Source: Candidatus Rokuibacteriota bacterium (GTDB lineage Bacteria > JAUVQV01). Taken from it: a DNA stretch of 10,519 nucleotides. A program made the position numbers and the translations under genes. The notes below the pieces were generated by a model, which ran no database searches, was not told the DNA's origin, and was given only the letters and a program-made list of their open reading frames with translations. Shown here in pieces: positions 1 through 5,671 of the stretch (within the stretch, counting starts at the first letter, position 1; every line of letters starts with the position of its first letter). The stretch is taken from contig JAUWCW010000043.1 in the NCBI GenBank assembly GCA_030609125.1, forward strand, positions 1-10,519, written 5' to 3'.

Positions 1-147
1 AAATTGCTCATAGGTCCTTAGGATCATGGGACTATGAATCCCATGCGATCTTCTTGTTACTCTTCTAAAGGTGATTATGACCAGATATCCATCCATTCCT
101 CCTGCCGCAGCATCTCGCCCTCCCTGGACTCCTGTCCATGAAGGGGA
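1..147. other. Non-coding left edge with a 7-bp inverted repeat
   Basis: No supported gene lies here. The only structure I see is a perfect inverted repeat, CATGGGA (25-31) and TCCCATG (39-45), with a 7-nt spacer. It does not resemble a tRNA or a terminator, because no T-run follows. If the repeats at 151-236 are an insertion sequence end, this stretch would be internal to that element, but I cannot recognise a transposase here. Confidence 0.35.
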
Positions 148-236
148 AAATGGTACAGCGTATGCCCGAGGAATGCCCGCAAAGGTGGTACACTTTTGGT
201 GACCATAACTGGTACAGTTTCTCATGACCGGTGACA
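148..236. mobile_element. Possible relic end of an IS21-like insertion element
   Basis: TGGTACA occurs three times in 66 bases (151-157, 186-192, 210-216). The last two copies belong to a longer repeat of 24-bp period, TGGTACA-C/G-TTT followed by TGACC, and the block ends with GTGACA near 231-236. Read on the other strand it begins TGTCACCGGTCAT. IS21-family elements have TG...CA termini with several direct repeats of this style that bind the transposase, so this fits one terminus with the element lying to the left. No istA or istB fragment is visible in the 147 bases available. It is therefore either a relic or the tip of an element that continues outside the window. The family assignment is from memory of such ends, not a search. 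Confidence 0.35.
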
Positions 237-296
237 CCCTCTCCGGGAAGAGAAATGAAGGTCCCGAAACAAAAGGTGCGATGAACGCGGCGCGGC

Positions 297-305
297 TGGT
301 ATACT
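297..305 (+). promoter_or_regulatory. Candidate extended -10 promoter for the selenoprotein gene
   Basis: TGG directly followed by TATACT (300-305) matches the extended -10 form TGn-TATAAT with one mismatch in the hexamer. I see no good -35 box at 16-18 bp, which is tolerated by extended -10 promoters. A start near 312 would give a leader of about 27 nt before the ATG at 339. It lies just inside the possible insertion-element boundary, so the element may have displaced older upstream sequence. Confidence 0.35.
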
Positions 306-338
306 GGGCGGCAAACAATCTGACGAGGGTGGCTACCT

Positions 339-1184
339 ATGAGGTACCCGCTGTTGCTCTGCACCGCCATCCTGGCCCTCTCCCTGGCCGTCCCGGCGAC
401 GGCCGAAGTGGAGTGGAACATCCTCAAGACCATCCCCCTGGAGGGCAAGCCCCTCGACACGGTTCTATCTCCCGACGGGAAGAGAATGTTCGTGCTCCTG
501 CAGGGCGGGAAGCTGCAGGTGTACTCTTCCGGCGGGGAGTTGCAGGAGTCGCTGGACCTGGGAGCGCCCGCCGACGGCATCGCCCTTTCCCCCAAGGGCG
601 ATCTTCTGTACGTACGCAGCGGCGAGAAGAAAACGGTGCAGGTGGTGCGCCTGGAGTTCGTCCAGCAGATCTCCACCGCCGGCTCGCCGGTTAGGGGTCC
701 CGAGAGCGCTCCCGTCGCCATCGCCATCTTCAACGACTTCCAGTGACCCTACTGCGCGAGGCTCATGCCTCTGCTCGAGCAGGTGCTCGAAAAGTATCCT
801 CAGCAGGTAAAACTCGTCTTCAAGAACTTCCCTCTCGGCAACCACCGCTTCGCCAGGCCGGCGGCGGCCGCCGCCCTCGCCGCCGGGGAGCAGGGCAGGT
901 TCTGGGAGTACCACGACAAGCTCTTTGAGATCCACAACCGCCTCAACGAGGGTTCCTTCCTGAAGATCGCCGGGGAGGTGGGTCTGGACATTCCCTCCTT
1001 CGAAGCGGCGAGGAAGAAGCCGGAAATTGCCGCCCTCATCAATCGCGATCTCCAGGAAGGCAAGATGGCGGGCGTGAGAGGGACGCCCACCATTTTCGTC
1101 AACGGCCGGCGGCTTCAGCAGCGCAGTCTCGACGGCTTCTCCCGGGTGATCGAAAGAGAGATCGAGCGTTCGGAGAAGAAATAG
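339..1184 (+). CDS. Exported DsbA-family thiol oxidoreductase with selenocysteine (UxxC)
   Basis: The 281-residue reading contains an in-frame TGA (744-746) read as selenocysteine 136. Residues 1-22 are a signal peptide (cleavage likely after VPATA). Residues about 25-105 hold two beta-propeller-like units, each with an LSPDGK or LSPKGD turn. From about 115 a DsbA/thioredoxin-fold domain follows: IFNDFQ-U-PYC, where the usual motif is CPYC, so Sec136 replaces the attacking cysteine and Cys139 is the resolving one. The helical insertion follows, then the cis-proline motif RGTPTIFVNG (Pro250). Reading frame and family similarity continue without a break on both sides of the TGA, which argues against a pseudogene. 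GAGGGTGG at 325-332 is a suitable ribosome site for the ATG. Expected role: periplasmic dithiol-disulfide exchange with a more reactive selenol. A C-to-A nonsense mutation of TGC is the alternative. Confidence 0.85.
744..746 (+). other. UGA selenocysteine codon at the DsbA-like active site
   Basis: TGA falls exactly where CPYC proteins have the first catalytic cysteine, and the next three codons are Pro-Tyr-Cys. The frame before it (from 339) and after it (to the TAG at 1182-1184) is the same. No ribosome site or plausible start directly follows that would make the second part a gene of its own; the first downstream ATG (765) lies past the active site. Confidence 0.82.
747..790 (+). promoter_or_regulatory. 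Candidate bacterial SECIS hairpin
   Basis: Two alternative hairpins follow the UGA. The better match has a 6-bp perfect stem TCGAGC (775-780) and GCTCGA (785-790) with apical loop AGGU. The loop carries a G among its first two bases, about 36 nt after the UGA, near the outer limit usually quoted for bacterial SECIS elements, and it resembles the GGU loop of E. coli fdhF. The second, closer hairpin is GAGGC (758-762) and GCCTC (767-771) with loop UCAU and a possible lower stem across a bulged U772; its tight loop lacks the G. Which one recruits SelB cannot be decided by eye. Confidence 0.5.
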
Positions 1185-1191
1185 GCGGCCC

Positions 1192-1223
1192 GAACCGCAC
1201 AGTGCAGATTCTCAAAGCGGTTC
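1192..1223 (+). repeat. Inverted repeat just after the selenoprotein stop
   Basis: GAACCGC (1192-1198) and GCGGTTC (1217-1223) are perfect 7-bp arms separated by 18 nt, starting 8 nt after the TAG. No T-run follows, so it is at best a weak terminator or a 3'-end stabilising hairpin. Confidence 0.35.
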
Positions 1224-1338
1224 AGGCGGGAGGCAACCTGGTCCAGGCTGCGCCGGTATCCGACTCGGCCGTCATGACCACCGGCACCTTCCCCGGACCA
1301 TGCAACGGTGCATATGGCTTCCCGCGGCTGGCCGGCAG

Positions 1339-1376
1339 CGAGCGGTGGTGATGATGTCCATCATCACCACCGCTCG
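1339..1376. terminator. 18-bp perfect hairpin between convergent genes
   Basis: The arms 1339-1356 and 1359-1376 are exact inverted repeats around a 2-nt centre (TC). The structure lies 28 nt beyond the rhodanese stop (minus strand) and 154 nt beyond the selenoprotein stop (plus strand). Neither side is followed by a T-run, so it is not a classical intrinsic terminator. A bidirectional transcription block or an mRNA 3'-end stabiliser for the converging transcripts is the most natural role. The rest of 1185-1404 shows no gene. Confidence 0.45.
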
Positions 1377-1404
1377 TGCCGACCGGAGGGAAGACTCTGA
1401 TCTT

Positions 1405-2427
1405 CTACTTTCCTGCCGCCTGTTGCTCCAGCTTCTCTGCGATGGCCTTGATTTTCTTCTCCAGCGACCTGACCCGGTTGAAGTTGAACCACTGTTCGTT
1501 CTCCACGGGGTAGTTGTCGAAGTGCGAGGCGTAGACTCTCCATGACTCGTCCCAATTGGCGGGGTCCTTGAAGCCCAGGAGCCGGAGCTCGAGGTAGGTC
1601 AGGCCCGAGCGCGAGCCGGTCTGACAGTAGGCGATGGTCCGCTTGTTCTTGTCGAGGGAATCGAAGAATCCGCCGACACGCTCGGGAGAGAGAAAACCGT
1701 TGTCCCTCATCTTGCCCGTGGCGGGGTCCTTCGACTGGTCGTGGGTCTTCTTGTGGGAAACATTGATGGTCGTGTTCGGAACGTGTCCGCCCCTCAGGGC
1801 CCGGATGTCCTGGCCCGCGTGCTCCTTTACCGACCTGGAGTCGATAAGCTGGACGCCCTTCAGGTTTCCCGTGGCGATCTTCACTATCTCGTCCGTCGCG
1901 GCAATCCTGCTGGCAACGTAGTTTACCTTGAAGGTCTTTTCCGGCTTCTTGGCGGGCTTCGGCGTCAGGCCGTAGCCGGCGTTTTTCCAGGCGTCGATGC
2001 CGCCGTTCAGAACATAGACCTTGTCGTGTCCGAGAACTTCAAGGATCCAGAACGCGATGGCCGCGTCGCGCACCGTGTCGGAACCGACGTGCTCCCCGTA
2101 GAAAACGACATTTGTGTCGTTGCCGATACCGACCTTGCCGAGGAACTTCTCGTATTTCGAGGGATTACTGAACATCCGCGAGGTCTTGTCCCGCAGCGCC
2201 TTCTTGCACCTCTTGCCGAGGCTTATGGCCCCGGGTATGTGCCCCTTGGCGTAAGCATCCAGATCCTGGCAGTCCACAATCACCCAGTCCGTCAGATCCA
2301 GCTTGCCCTTCAGGTCCTTCGCGGAAAGCATCAGGCCCGGATTGGCCCACTCTGCCGCCGCCGCCGTCCCGGAAACCGTAACGGCAAGCACCCCCGCCAG
2401 AACCAACAACAATAGTTTCTTTTTCAT
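1405..2427 (-). CDS. Exported tandem-domain rhodanese (sulfurtransferase)
   Basis: This 340-residue protein has a clear signal peptide (MKKK, a hydrophobic stretch, then cleavage near TAAAA-E26) and no lipobox, so it should be free in the periplasm. It has two rhodanese domains, about 33-155 and 175-310. Only the second carries the persulfide-forming cysteine, Cys268 in YCQTGSRSG. At the equivalent site the first has FYGEHVGSD without cysteine, the normal inactive regulatory domain of tandem rhodaneses. The WDESW and PVE motifs near the end of domain 2 are typical. Residues 315-336 form a short charged amphipathic helix. GGAGGAGG lies 7 nt before the ATG. It moves sulfane sulfur from a donor such as thiosulfate to a thiophilic acceptor. 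It is the last gene of the YeeE operon, after a 108-nt gap, and may supply or accept the sulfur species that YeeE handles. Confidence 0.88.
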   Translation of the reverse strand: MKKKLLLLVLAGVLAVTVSGTAAAAEWANPGLMLSAKDLKGKLDLTDWVIVDCQDLDAYAKGHIPGAISLGKRCKKALRDKTSRMFSNPSKYEKFLGKVGIGNDTNVVFYGEHVGSDTVRDAAIAFWILEVLGHDKVYVLNGGIDAWKNAGYGLTPKPAKKPEKTFKVNYVASRIAATDEIVKIATGNLKGVQLIDSRSVKEHAGQDIRALRGGHVPNTTINVSHKKTHDQSKDPATGKMRDNGFLSPERVGGFFDSLDKNKRTIAYCQTGSRSGLTYLELRLLGFKDPANWDESWRVYASHFDNYPVENEQWFNFNRVRSLEKKIKAIAEKLEQQAAGK

Positions 2428-2458
2428 AATGCTTCCTCCTCCGCTTTCTTGTTTGTCT

Positions 2459-2515
2459 TGTCCAAACCTCTCTTTCTTCTTCCGGCTGTCACCTCCCTTT
2501 CGGCTCGGTTTGACA
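2459..2515 (-). repeat. Imperfect inverted repeat in the gap before the rhodanese gene
   Basis: TGTCCAAACC (2459-2468) and GGTTTGACA (2507-2515) pair with one bulged base across a 38-nt spacer. It lies in the 108-nt gap between the UspA and rhodanese genes, the longest gap in the operon. The transcript could fold here and adjust rhodanese expression relative to upstream genes. No T-run follows and no promoter motif is obvious. Confidence 0.25.
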
Positions 2516-2535
2516 CTCTCTGCACCTCCTGCCTC

Positions 2536-2997
2536 TCAACGGGCGATGAGAACGGACATTCCCGCCCTGTTCGCCACCTCACGGCTGACGCTTCCCATGA
2601 GGATGGAGCGTTTGCGGGCCGCTTTCGACCCCACGATAACGAGGTCCGCCCCTTCTTCCTCCGCTGCGCGGATGATCTCCTCGGCGGGGTGGCCTTCCCT
2701 GATCAGGGTCTTGACGTCGGTCAACCCCTTTTCCGCGAGAGACGCGCGAAAATACTCGATGACGGCTTCCGCTTTCCTGTCGAGGCGTTCCTGGTAGCGA
2801 GTGCCCTTGAGCTCATCCTTGAGGGTCTCCATCTCCGCCTCGCCCAGCATCTCGTCCATGAGGGAGCGACCTTCGATCTTCTCCACGTAGAGAAGCACGA
2901 CTGACTCCGGATGGTTGTTGCCGAACACCTCATGGTACCGATCTATAACCGTGACGGATCCCTTGCTGTCGTCAACCGCTAAGAGTACTTTTTTCAT
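2536..2997 (-). CDS. Universal stress protein (UspA family), single domain
   Basis: At 153 residues this has normal length for a single UspA domain. It opens with KKVLLAVDDSKGS, the usual first strand and phosphate-facing loop, and ends with VIVGSKAARKRSILMGSVSR followed by the last strand, MSVLIAR. The ATP-binding signature G-2x-G-9x-G-S/T is altered: Gly123 is followed by Ala126 in place of the second glycine, and the spacing to Gly135-Ser136 is one residue short. ATP binding is therefore uncertain. The middle (residues 45-90) is a charged helical stretch. A GGAG lies about 8 nt before the ATG. It sits 59 nt after the second small membrane protein gene in the same operon, a common companion for anion-transport genes, probably cytoplasmic and regulatory. 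Confidence 0.88.
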   Translation of the reverse strand: MKKVLLAVDDSKGSVTVIDRYHEVFGNNHPESVVLLYVEKIEGRSLMDEMLGEAEMETLKDELKGTRYQERLDRKAEAVIEYFRASLAEKGLTDVKTLIREGHPAEEIIRAAEEEGADLVIVGSKAARKRSILMGSVSREVANRAGMSVLIAR

Positions 2998-3056
2998 TCT
3001 GGATGCTCCATCATGTCGTGCCTGCCTCGCCTTCCCTTGTGATACTTGTCTTCCCG

Positions 3057-3275
3057 TCAGTCATCCATTGACTCGTAGAGGTCCTTGAAGTGGTCCTGGA
3101 ACTCCTCATCGAGCCCGGCGCCGATCGCCTCGCCCCCTCCCACTCCATAGGCGGGGGCCTCGGCCTTCTCGAAATACCCCGGCTGGATACCGGATCTATC
3201 GGACAGGCGATAGCCGAGGATGAACGTGACGATCAGACCGGCGATGAGGGCGACCGTCGTCCAGCGTGAATTCAT
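3057..3275 (-). CDS. Small single-span membrane protein with acidic tail (second of a pair)
   Basis: This 72-residue protein is not one I recognise. Residues 6-22 form one transmembrane helix ending in LGY. A Gly-rich linker (about 45-53) leads to an acidic C-terminal helix, LDEEFQDHFKDLYESMDD. A strong GGAGG lies 7 nt before the ATG, and the gaps to its neighbours are 33 and 59 nt, so it is a real operon member. The layout and tail closely match the 63-residue protein encoded immediately upstream (IDEDMEKYYEQLYQQDEDE), with the D-E and L-Y positions shared. The pair probably arose by duplication. They may be accessory subunits of, or adaptors for, the YeeE transporter; that role is inferred from position only. 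Confidence 0.75.
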   Translation of the reverse strand: MNSRWTTVALIAGLIVTFILGYRLSDRSGIQPGYFEKAEAPAYGVGGGEAIGAGLDEEFQDHFKDLYESMDD

Positions 3276-3308
3276 TTCTCCACCTCCCTCCCCGGCAGGC
3301 CGGGACCG

Positions 3309-3500
3309 CTATTCATCTTCATCCTGCTGGTAGAGTTGTTCGTAGTACTTTTCCATGTCCTCGTCGATCTCCACGGCGACGCCTTTTTCCTCGCGGCTGC
3401 TGAAGACTCCCGCATGTAAGAAAGGGGGAATGCTGTAGCCGATGAGATAGCCCAGGAAGATGGCCACGATCAGGAGCACTGCTGCGAATGATTTCGGCAT
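3309..3500 (-). CDS. Small single-span membrane protein with acidic tail (first of a pair)
   Basis: The protein is 63 residues from the ATG at 3500, chosen because AAGGAGG (3509-3515) lies 8 nt upstream; the frame is open further up but overlaps the TusA-like gene. Residues 4-28 form one hydrophobic helix containing LGYLIGY. A short linker follows, then a very acidic C-terminus with two tyrosine pairs (KYYEQLY) ending QQDEDE. I do not recognise a family. It resembles the 72-residue product of the next gene in helix position, LGY motif and tail. It lies 25 nt after the TusA-like gene and 33 nt before its partner, which suggests coupled expression with the transporter. Confidence 0.75.
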   Translation of the reverse strand: MPKSFAAVLLIVAIFLGYLIGYSIPPFLHAGVFSSREEKGVAVEIDEDMEKYYEQLYQQDEDE

Positions 3501-3525
3501 GGGGTTTACCTCCTTCTCCGGGCCT

Positions 3526-3777
3526 TCATTTCTTGCGAATACTGAAGACGTACTTACCCCCGGTGTTCGTCTTCTCAAAGATGTCGTGACCCGCTTTGAC
3601 GCACATTGCCGAAATCGATTCCGACGATGAGGGGTTGTCGAAAACAACCTCCAGGACGTTGCCGGATTTGATCTTCTCGAGCACTTTCTTGGTGTATATC
3701 TGCGGGTGAGGGCAAACGTACCCCTGGCAGTCCAGCGTATAGACACCCTCTTCTTTCTTGTCGACTTTCATTGCCAT
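3526..3777 (-). CDS. TusA/SirA/YedF-like sulfur carrier protein
   Basis: This 83-residue protein has the length and fold pattern of the TusA family: a first strand (VYTLDCQGYV), the CPxP motif as Cys22-Pro-His-Pro, a helix (KVLEKIKSG), the strand VLEVVFDNP, a second helix with Cys59, and a final strand (GKYVFSIRK). Cys22 is the residue that carries a persulfide in TusA proteins. The start at 3777 is chosen for GAGGAGG 9 nt upstream; MK at 3771 is a possible later start. It lies 32 nt after the YeeE/YedE gene, the standard pairing in which TusA-like proteins receive sulfur from the transporter (YeeE/YeeD) or act in selenium metabolism (YedE/YedF, FdhT/FdhU). The sequence alone does not tell sulfur from selenium. 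Confidence 0.9.
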   Translation of the reverse strand: MAMKVDKKEEGVYTLDCQGYVCPHPQIYTKKVLEKIKSGNVLEVVFDNPSSSESISAMCVKAGHDIFEKTNTGGKYVFSIRKK

Positions 3778-3809
3778 GACTGTGTTCCTCCTCTGCGTCC
3801 GGACCTGTC

Positions 3810-5234
3810 TCAGAGATCCAGGTGTATCAGTTCTTTTTCCATCTTTCGCTCGGTCCACCAGTTCAGGGCCTTGACACCAAGGAAGGCCCCGCCGATCATC
3901 CCCAGGCCGAAGAGCCAGCCCGCGGGGTCACCGTTCGCCACCCTGACGAAAAACCCGCCCACGTTGCAGCCCAGGCCCAGCCGCGAGCCGACACCCATGA
4001 GCGCACCGCCGATGACGGCCAGGAAGGCCAGCTCCCGCGTGGGTTTCTTGAACTTGAACTCATTGCTCATAAGAGCCATCACGGCAGCGCCGCCGATGAG
4101 CGCGAGGGACATCCAGTCCGCCGGGTTGAGAGCCGGGTTGGGAATACCGTTGATATACCCGAAGAAGATGTTGTCCATGTTCTTCCACCCCAGCTTCTGC
4201 AAGAGCCACCCTACCCACTGCGCTTCCTGGGTGGTGACGTACCAGTAGCCCGGATCGAAGACGGTGCCCCTCATCGAGAGACCGTAGTCGGAGCCGAGCC
4301 TCTGCAGGATCTCGCCCGCGTTCCTCACGCCGAACTTTATCCTGAGCCCCTCCATGACGAACATCTGAAGCCCGCAGGCGACGCCGAGGATCAGTCCGGC
4401 GAGGGCCGTCCTCTTCGAAGAAATCAGCATGCCCCAGAAGCCCTTGATATCTTCCCCGATCCCGCCTCCCGTTCCGCCGCCGGGTTCCATGGCGCGGCTC
4501 GAGCGGGCATAGAAGAGATACACCACCATCAGGAGCAGGAGGGCGGGAACGACAACCCCGACTATGAGGTTGCCGAAATAGGCGCCGAGGAAGGATTCGT
4601 TCTCAAAGCCGAGCATCTTGGCGAAGGAGGTCACCGGCTGATTCCAGACATACCCCGCCAGATACTGGTCCACCCAGCCGTTCCCAACGTCCAGGCCCTC
4701 GGGGAGCCCCTTGCTCAAGGCCGACTCTGTCCAGGACGCCGGCACCAGCTTGTTGAGCCACCCGCCGACATCGACGAACATGGCCTGCGTGATGCTGATG
4801 GAGAGGATGACCAGGAAAGCGACGCCGTTGCCTTCACCGGTCTTGTAAAGAGACCCTGAGGCGCACCCGCCGGCGAACACCATCCCCACCCCGAAAACAA
4901 GCCCCGCGATGACCGAGTGGATACTCGTCGGCGACGAGTGGAAGGTGCTGATTCCGGTGGCGGTTACGAAGGCGGAAACAAAGGCGAAGAGAACGGTGGC
5001 TATCATGATCCCCACCACCATCCGGGGCACACCCACGGCGAAGAGATCCCGGAAGGCGGAGGCGAAGCAGAACCTCCCGTACTGCAGGCACATCCCGTAG
5101 ATGAAGCCGAACCACAGATAGGCGGAAAGATAGATGTAGTACTCGTTGTAGGAGTAAGTGATAATGCTGACAAGAGAGAAGAAGAGGACAATGCCCAGGG
5201 CCCACGTCTGATTCTTTCTCGATACTGTCTCCAC
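3810..5234 (-). CDS. YeeE/YedE family sulfur (thiosulfate or selenium-related) transporter
   Basis: This 474-residue inner-membrane protein has roughly ten hydrophobic segments. It shows the cysteine-containing motifs of the family: YGRFCFAS (Cys56), FAGGCASGS (Cys124) and LGLGCNVGGFF (Cys423), plus GVACG (Cys287). In characterised YeeE such cysteines line the path and relay thiosulfate. Residues about 155-215 and 290-375 are longer hydrophilic insertions, making it longer than the usual 330-400. A Gly-rich linker lies near 251-260. The start is GTG at 5234, with GAGGGAG just upstream (spacing 4 nt, slightly short); no better start exists in frame. It is the first gene of the six-gene operon and is preceded by a consensus sigma-54 promoter. 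Substrate is uncertain: the TusA and rhodanese partners favour reduced sulfur, while the nearby selenoprotein leaves selenium open. Confidence 0.88.
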   Translation of the reverse strand: METVSRKNQTWALGIVLFFSLVSIITYSYNEYYIYLSAYLWFGFIYGMCLQYGRFCFASAFRDLFAVGVPRMVVGIMIATVLFAFVSAFVTATGISTFHSSPTSIHSVIAGLVFGVGMVFAGGCASGSLYKTGEGNGVAFLVILSISITQAMFVDVGGWLNKLVPASWTESALSKGLPEGLDVGNGWVDQYLAGYVWNQPVTSFAKMLGFENESFLGAYFGNLIVGVVVPALLLLMVVYLFYARSSRAMEPGGGTGGGIGEDIKGFWGMLISSKRTALAGLILGVACGLQMFVMEGLRIKFGVRNAGEILQRLGSDYGLSMRGTVFDPGYWYVTTQEAQWVGWLLQKLGWKNMDNIFFGYINGIPNPALNPADWMSLALIGGAAVMALMSNEFKFKKPTRELAFLAVIGGALMGVGSRLGLGCNVGGFFVRVANGDPAGWLFGLGMIGGAFLGVKALNWWTERKMEKELIHLDL

Positions 5235-5290
5235 TGTGCTCCCTCTGTTCGATGTTTTGGCCGCTGACCTTTAACTTGACTATTCTTATC

Positions 5291-5306
5291 AGCAATTGCC
5301 GTGCCA
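5291..5306 (-). promoter_or_regulatory. Consensus sigma-54 (-24/-12) promoter for the yeeE operon
   Basis: The minus strand reads TGGCACGGCAATTGCT, a full match to the RpoN consensus TGGCACG-N4-TTGC-A/T. Transcription would start near 5280, giving a leader of about 46 nt to the GTG at 5234. Sigma-54 promoters need an AAA+ activator, and one is encoded next door on the other strand (7327-8667). Confidence 0.85.
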
Positions 5307-5498
5307 GACAGCCCAATCCGGGCTCCAGCCCTTTGGAGAACACTGCTTCTCGAGCCCGTTTCCGGCAGAACAGCGTCCGGGTGGCATTTCGGCAAAGCGT
5401 GAAAAGCTTTTTATTTTTAGGGTGTTTTGAACAACATGTCATCGAATGGGTTTTCCATTCGGCGCGTACCGCGCAAGGAAGAACAACCGCCACTCCCC

Positions 5499-5528
5499 TC
5501 CCGGAAGGGACACCGTCGCGTTCCGGGA
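5499..5528. promoter_or_regulatory. Inverted repeat A, possible upstream activator site
   Basis: TCCCGGAA (5499-5506) and TTCCGGGA (5521-5528) are perfect 8-bp arms with a 14-nt spacer, 22 bp centre to centre, or about two helical turns. This is a good geometry for a dimeric regulator. Its centre is about 233 bp upstream of the predicted start of the YeeE operon, within the range used by NtrC-class activators, and about 158 bp before the kinase start. Confidence 0.45.
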
Positions 5529-5541
5529 CGTCAGATACGAG

Positions 5542-5588
5542 TGTCCCAAAAGGCCAATCCAGGCTCCGGGGCTGGCCGGTTTGGGACA
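5542..5588. promoter_or_regulatory. Inverted repeat B, possible upstream activator site
   Basis: TGTCCCAAA (5542-5550) and TTTGGGACA (5580-5588) are perfect 9-bp arms. An inner GGCCA (5552-5556) pairs with TGGCC (5573-5577). GGGAC is shared with repeat A: copies on the plus strand at 5507, 5525 and 5583, and on the minus strand at 5543-5547. The six A bases after the second arm rule out a plus-strand intrinsic terminator, and no T-run follows on the minus strand, so a protein-binding site is more likely. Confidence 0.45.
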
Positions 5589-5671
5589 AAAAAGCCTGGC
5601 ATTACCTGACTGGAATGCTTATATTTAGGGGAGCCATGCACAAGGCCATACTCTGAGAGAGAGCGCTGCCC

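Larger units (their letters stand above)
5235..5671. promoter_or_regulatory. Divergent intergenic control region
   Basis: This 437-bp gap separates the YeeE operon and the kinase-regulator pair. Besides the sigma-54 promoter at 5291-5306 and the inverted repeats at 5499-5588, it has an AT-rich patch (about 5395-5430, including the palindrome AAAAGCTTTT). In a GC-rich region that patch may be a bend or factor-binding site. A 14-bp direct repeat with one mismatch (CCAATCC-G/A-GGCTCC) lies at 5313-5326 and 5554-5567. For the kinase side, TATATT at 5620-5625 could be a -10 box, but no good -35 is visible. No sigma-54 site faces the kinase gene, and no ORF looks real here. Confidence 0.6.

Noticed and set aside
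744-1184. The TGA as a true stop, with a separate gene starting at ATG 765
   Set aside because: The downstream part would lack the active site, has no ribosome site of its own, and the frame and fold continue exactly across the TGA. A nonsense mutation is still possible but less likely.
1359-1370. CATCATCACCAC read as a His-tag or vector remnant
   Set aside because: It is one arm of an 18-bp perfect palindrome in an intergenic gap, with no open gene around it and no vector-like sequence nearby.
1741-2415. Open frame of 224 codons antisense to the rhodanese
   Set aside because: No recognisable domain, and the minus-strand rhodanese has a signal peptide, ribosome site and active-site motif.
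2428-2496. A 22-codon GTG leader ORF overlapping the rhodanese start by ATGA
   Set aside because: The GGGAGG touches the GTG with no spacing, and the peptide is a simple Lys/Glu-rich string, so the overlap is probably chance.
3822-4859. Long open frame antisense to the YeeE gene (345 codons)
   Set aside because: The composition is His-, Glu- and Pro-rich with no hydrophobic core, and the opposite strand carries clear transporter motifs.
5400-5422. AAAGC/GCTTT hairpin followed by T-rich sequence as a plus-strand terminator
   Set aside because: The stem is only 5 bp and no plus-strand gene ends here; it is better described as an AT-rich patch.
5597-5612. TGGCAT at 5597 as a sigma-54 promoter for the kinase gene
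   Set aside because: There is no GC dinucleotide at the required -12 spacing.
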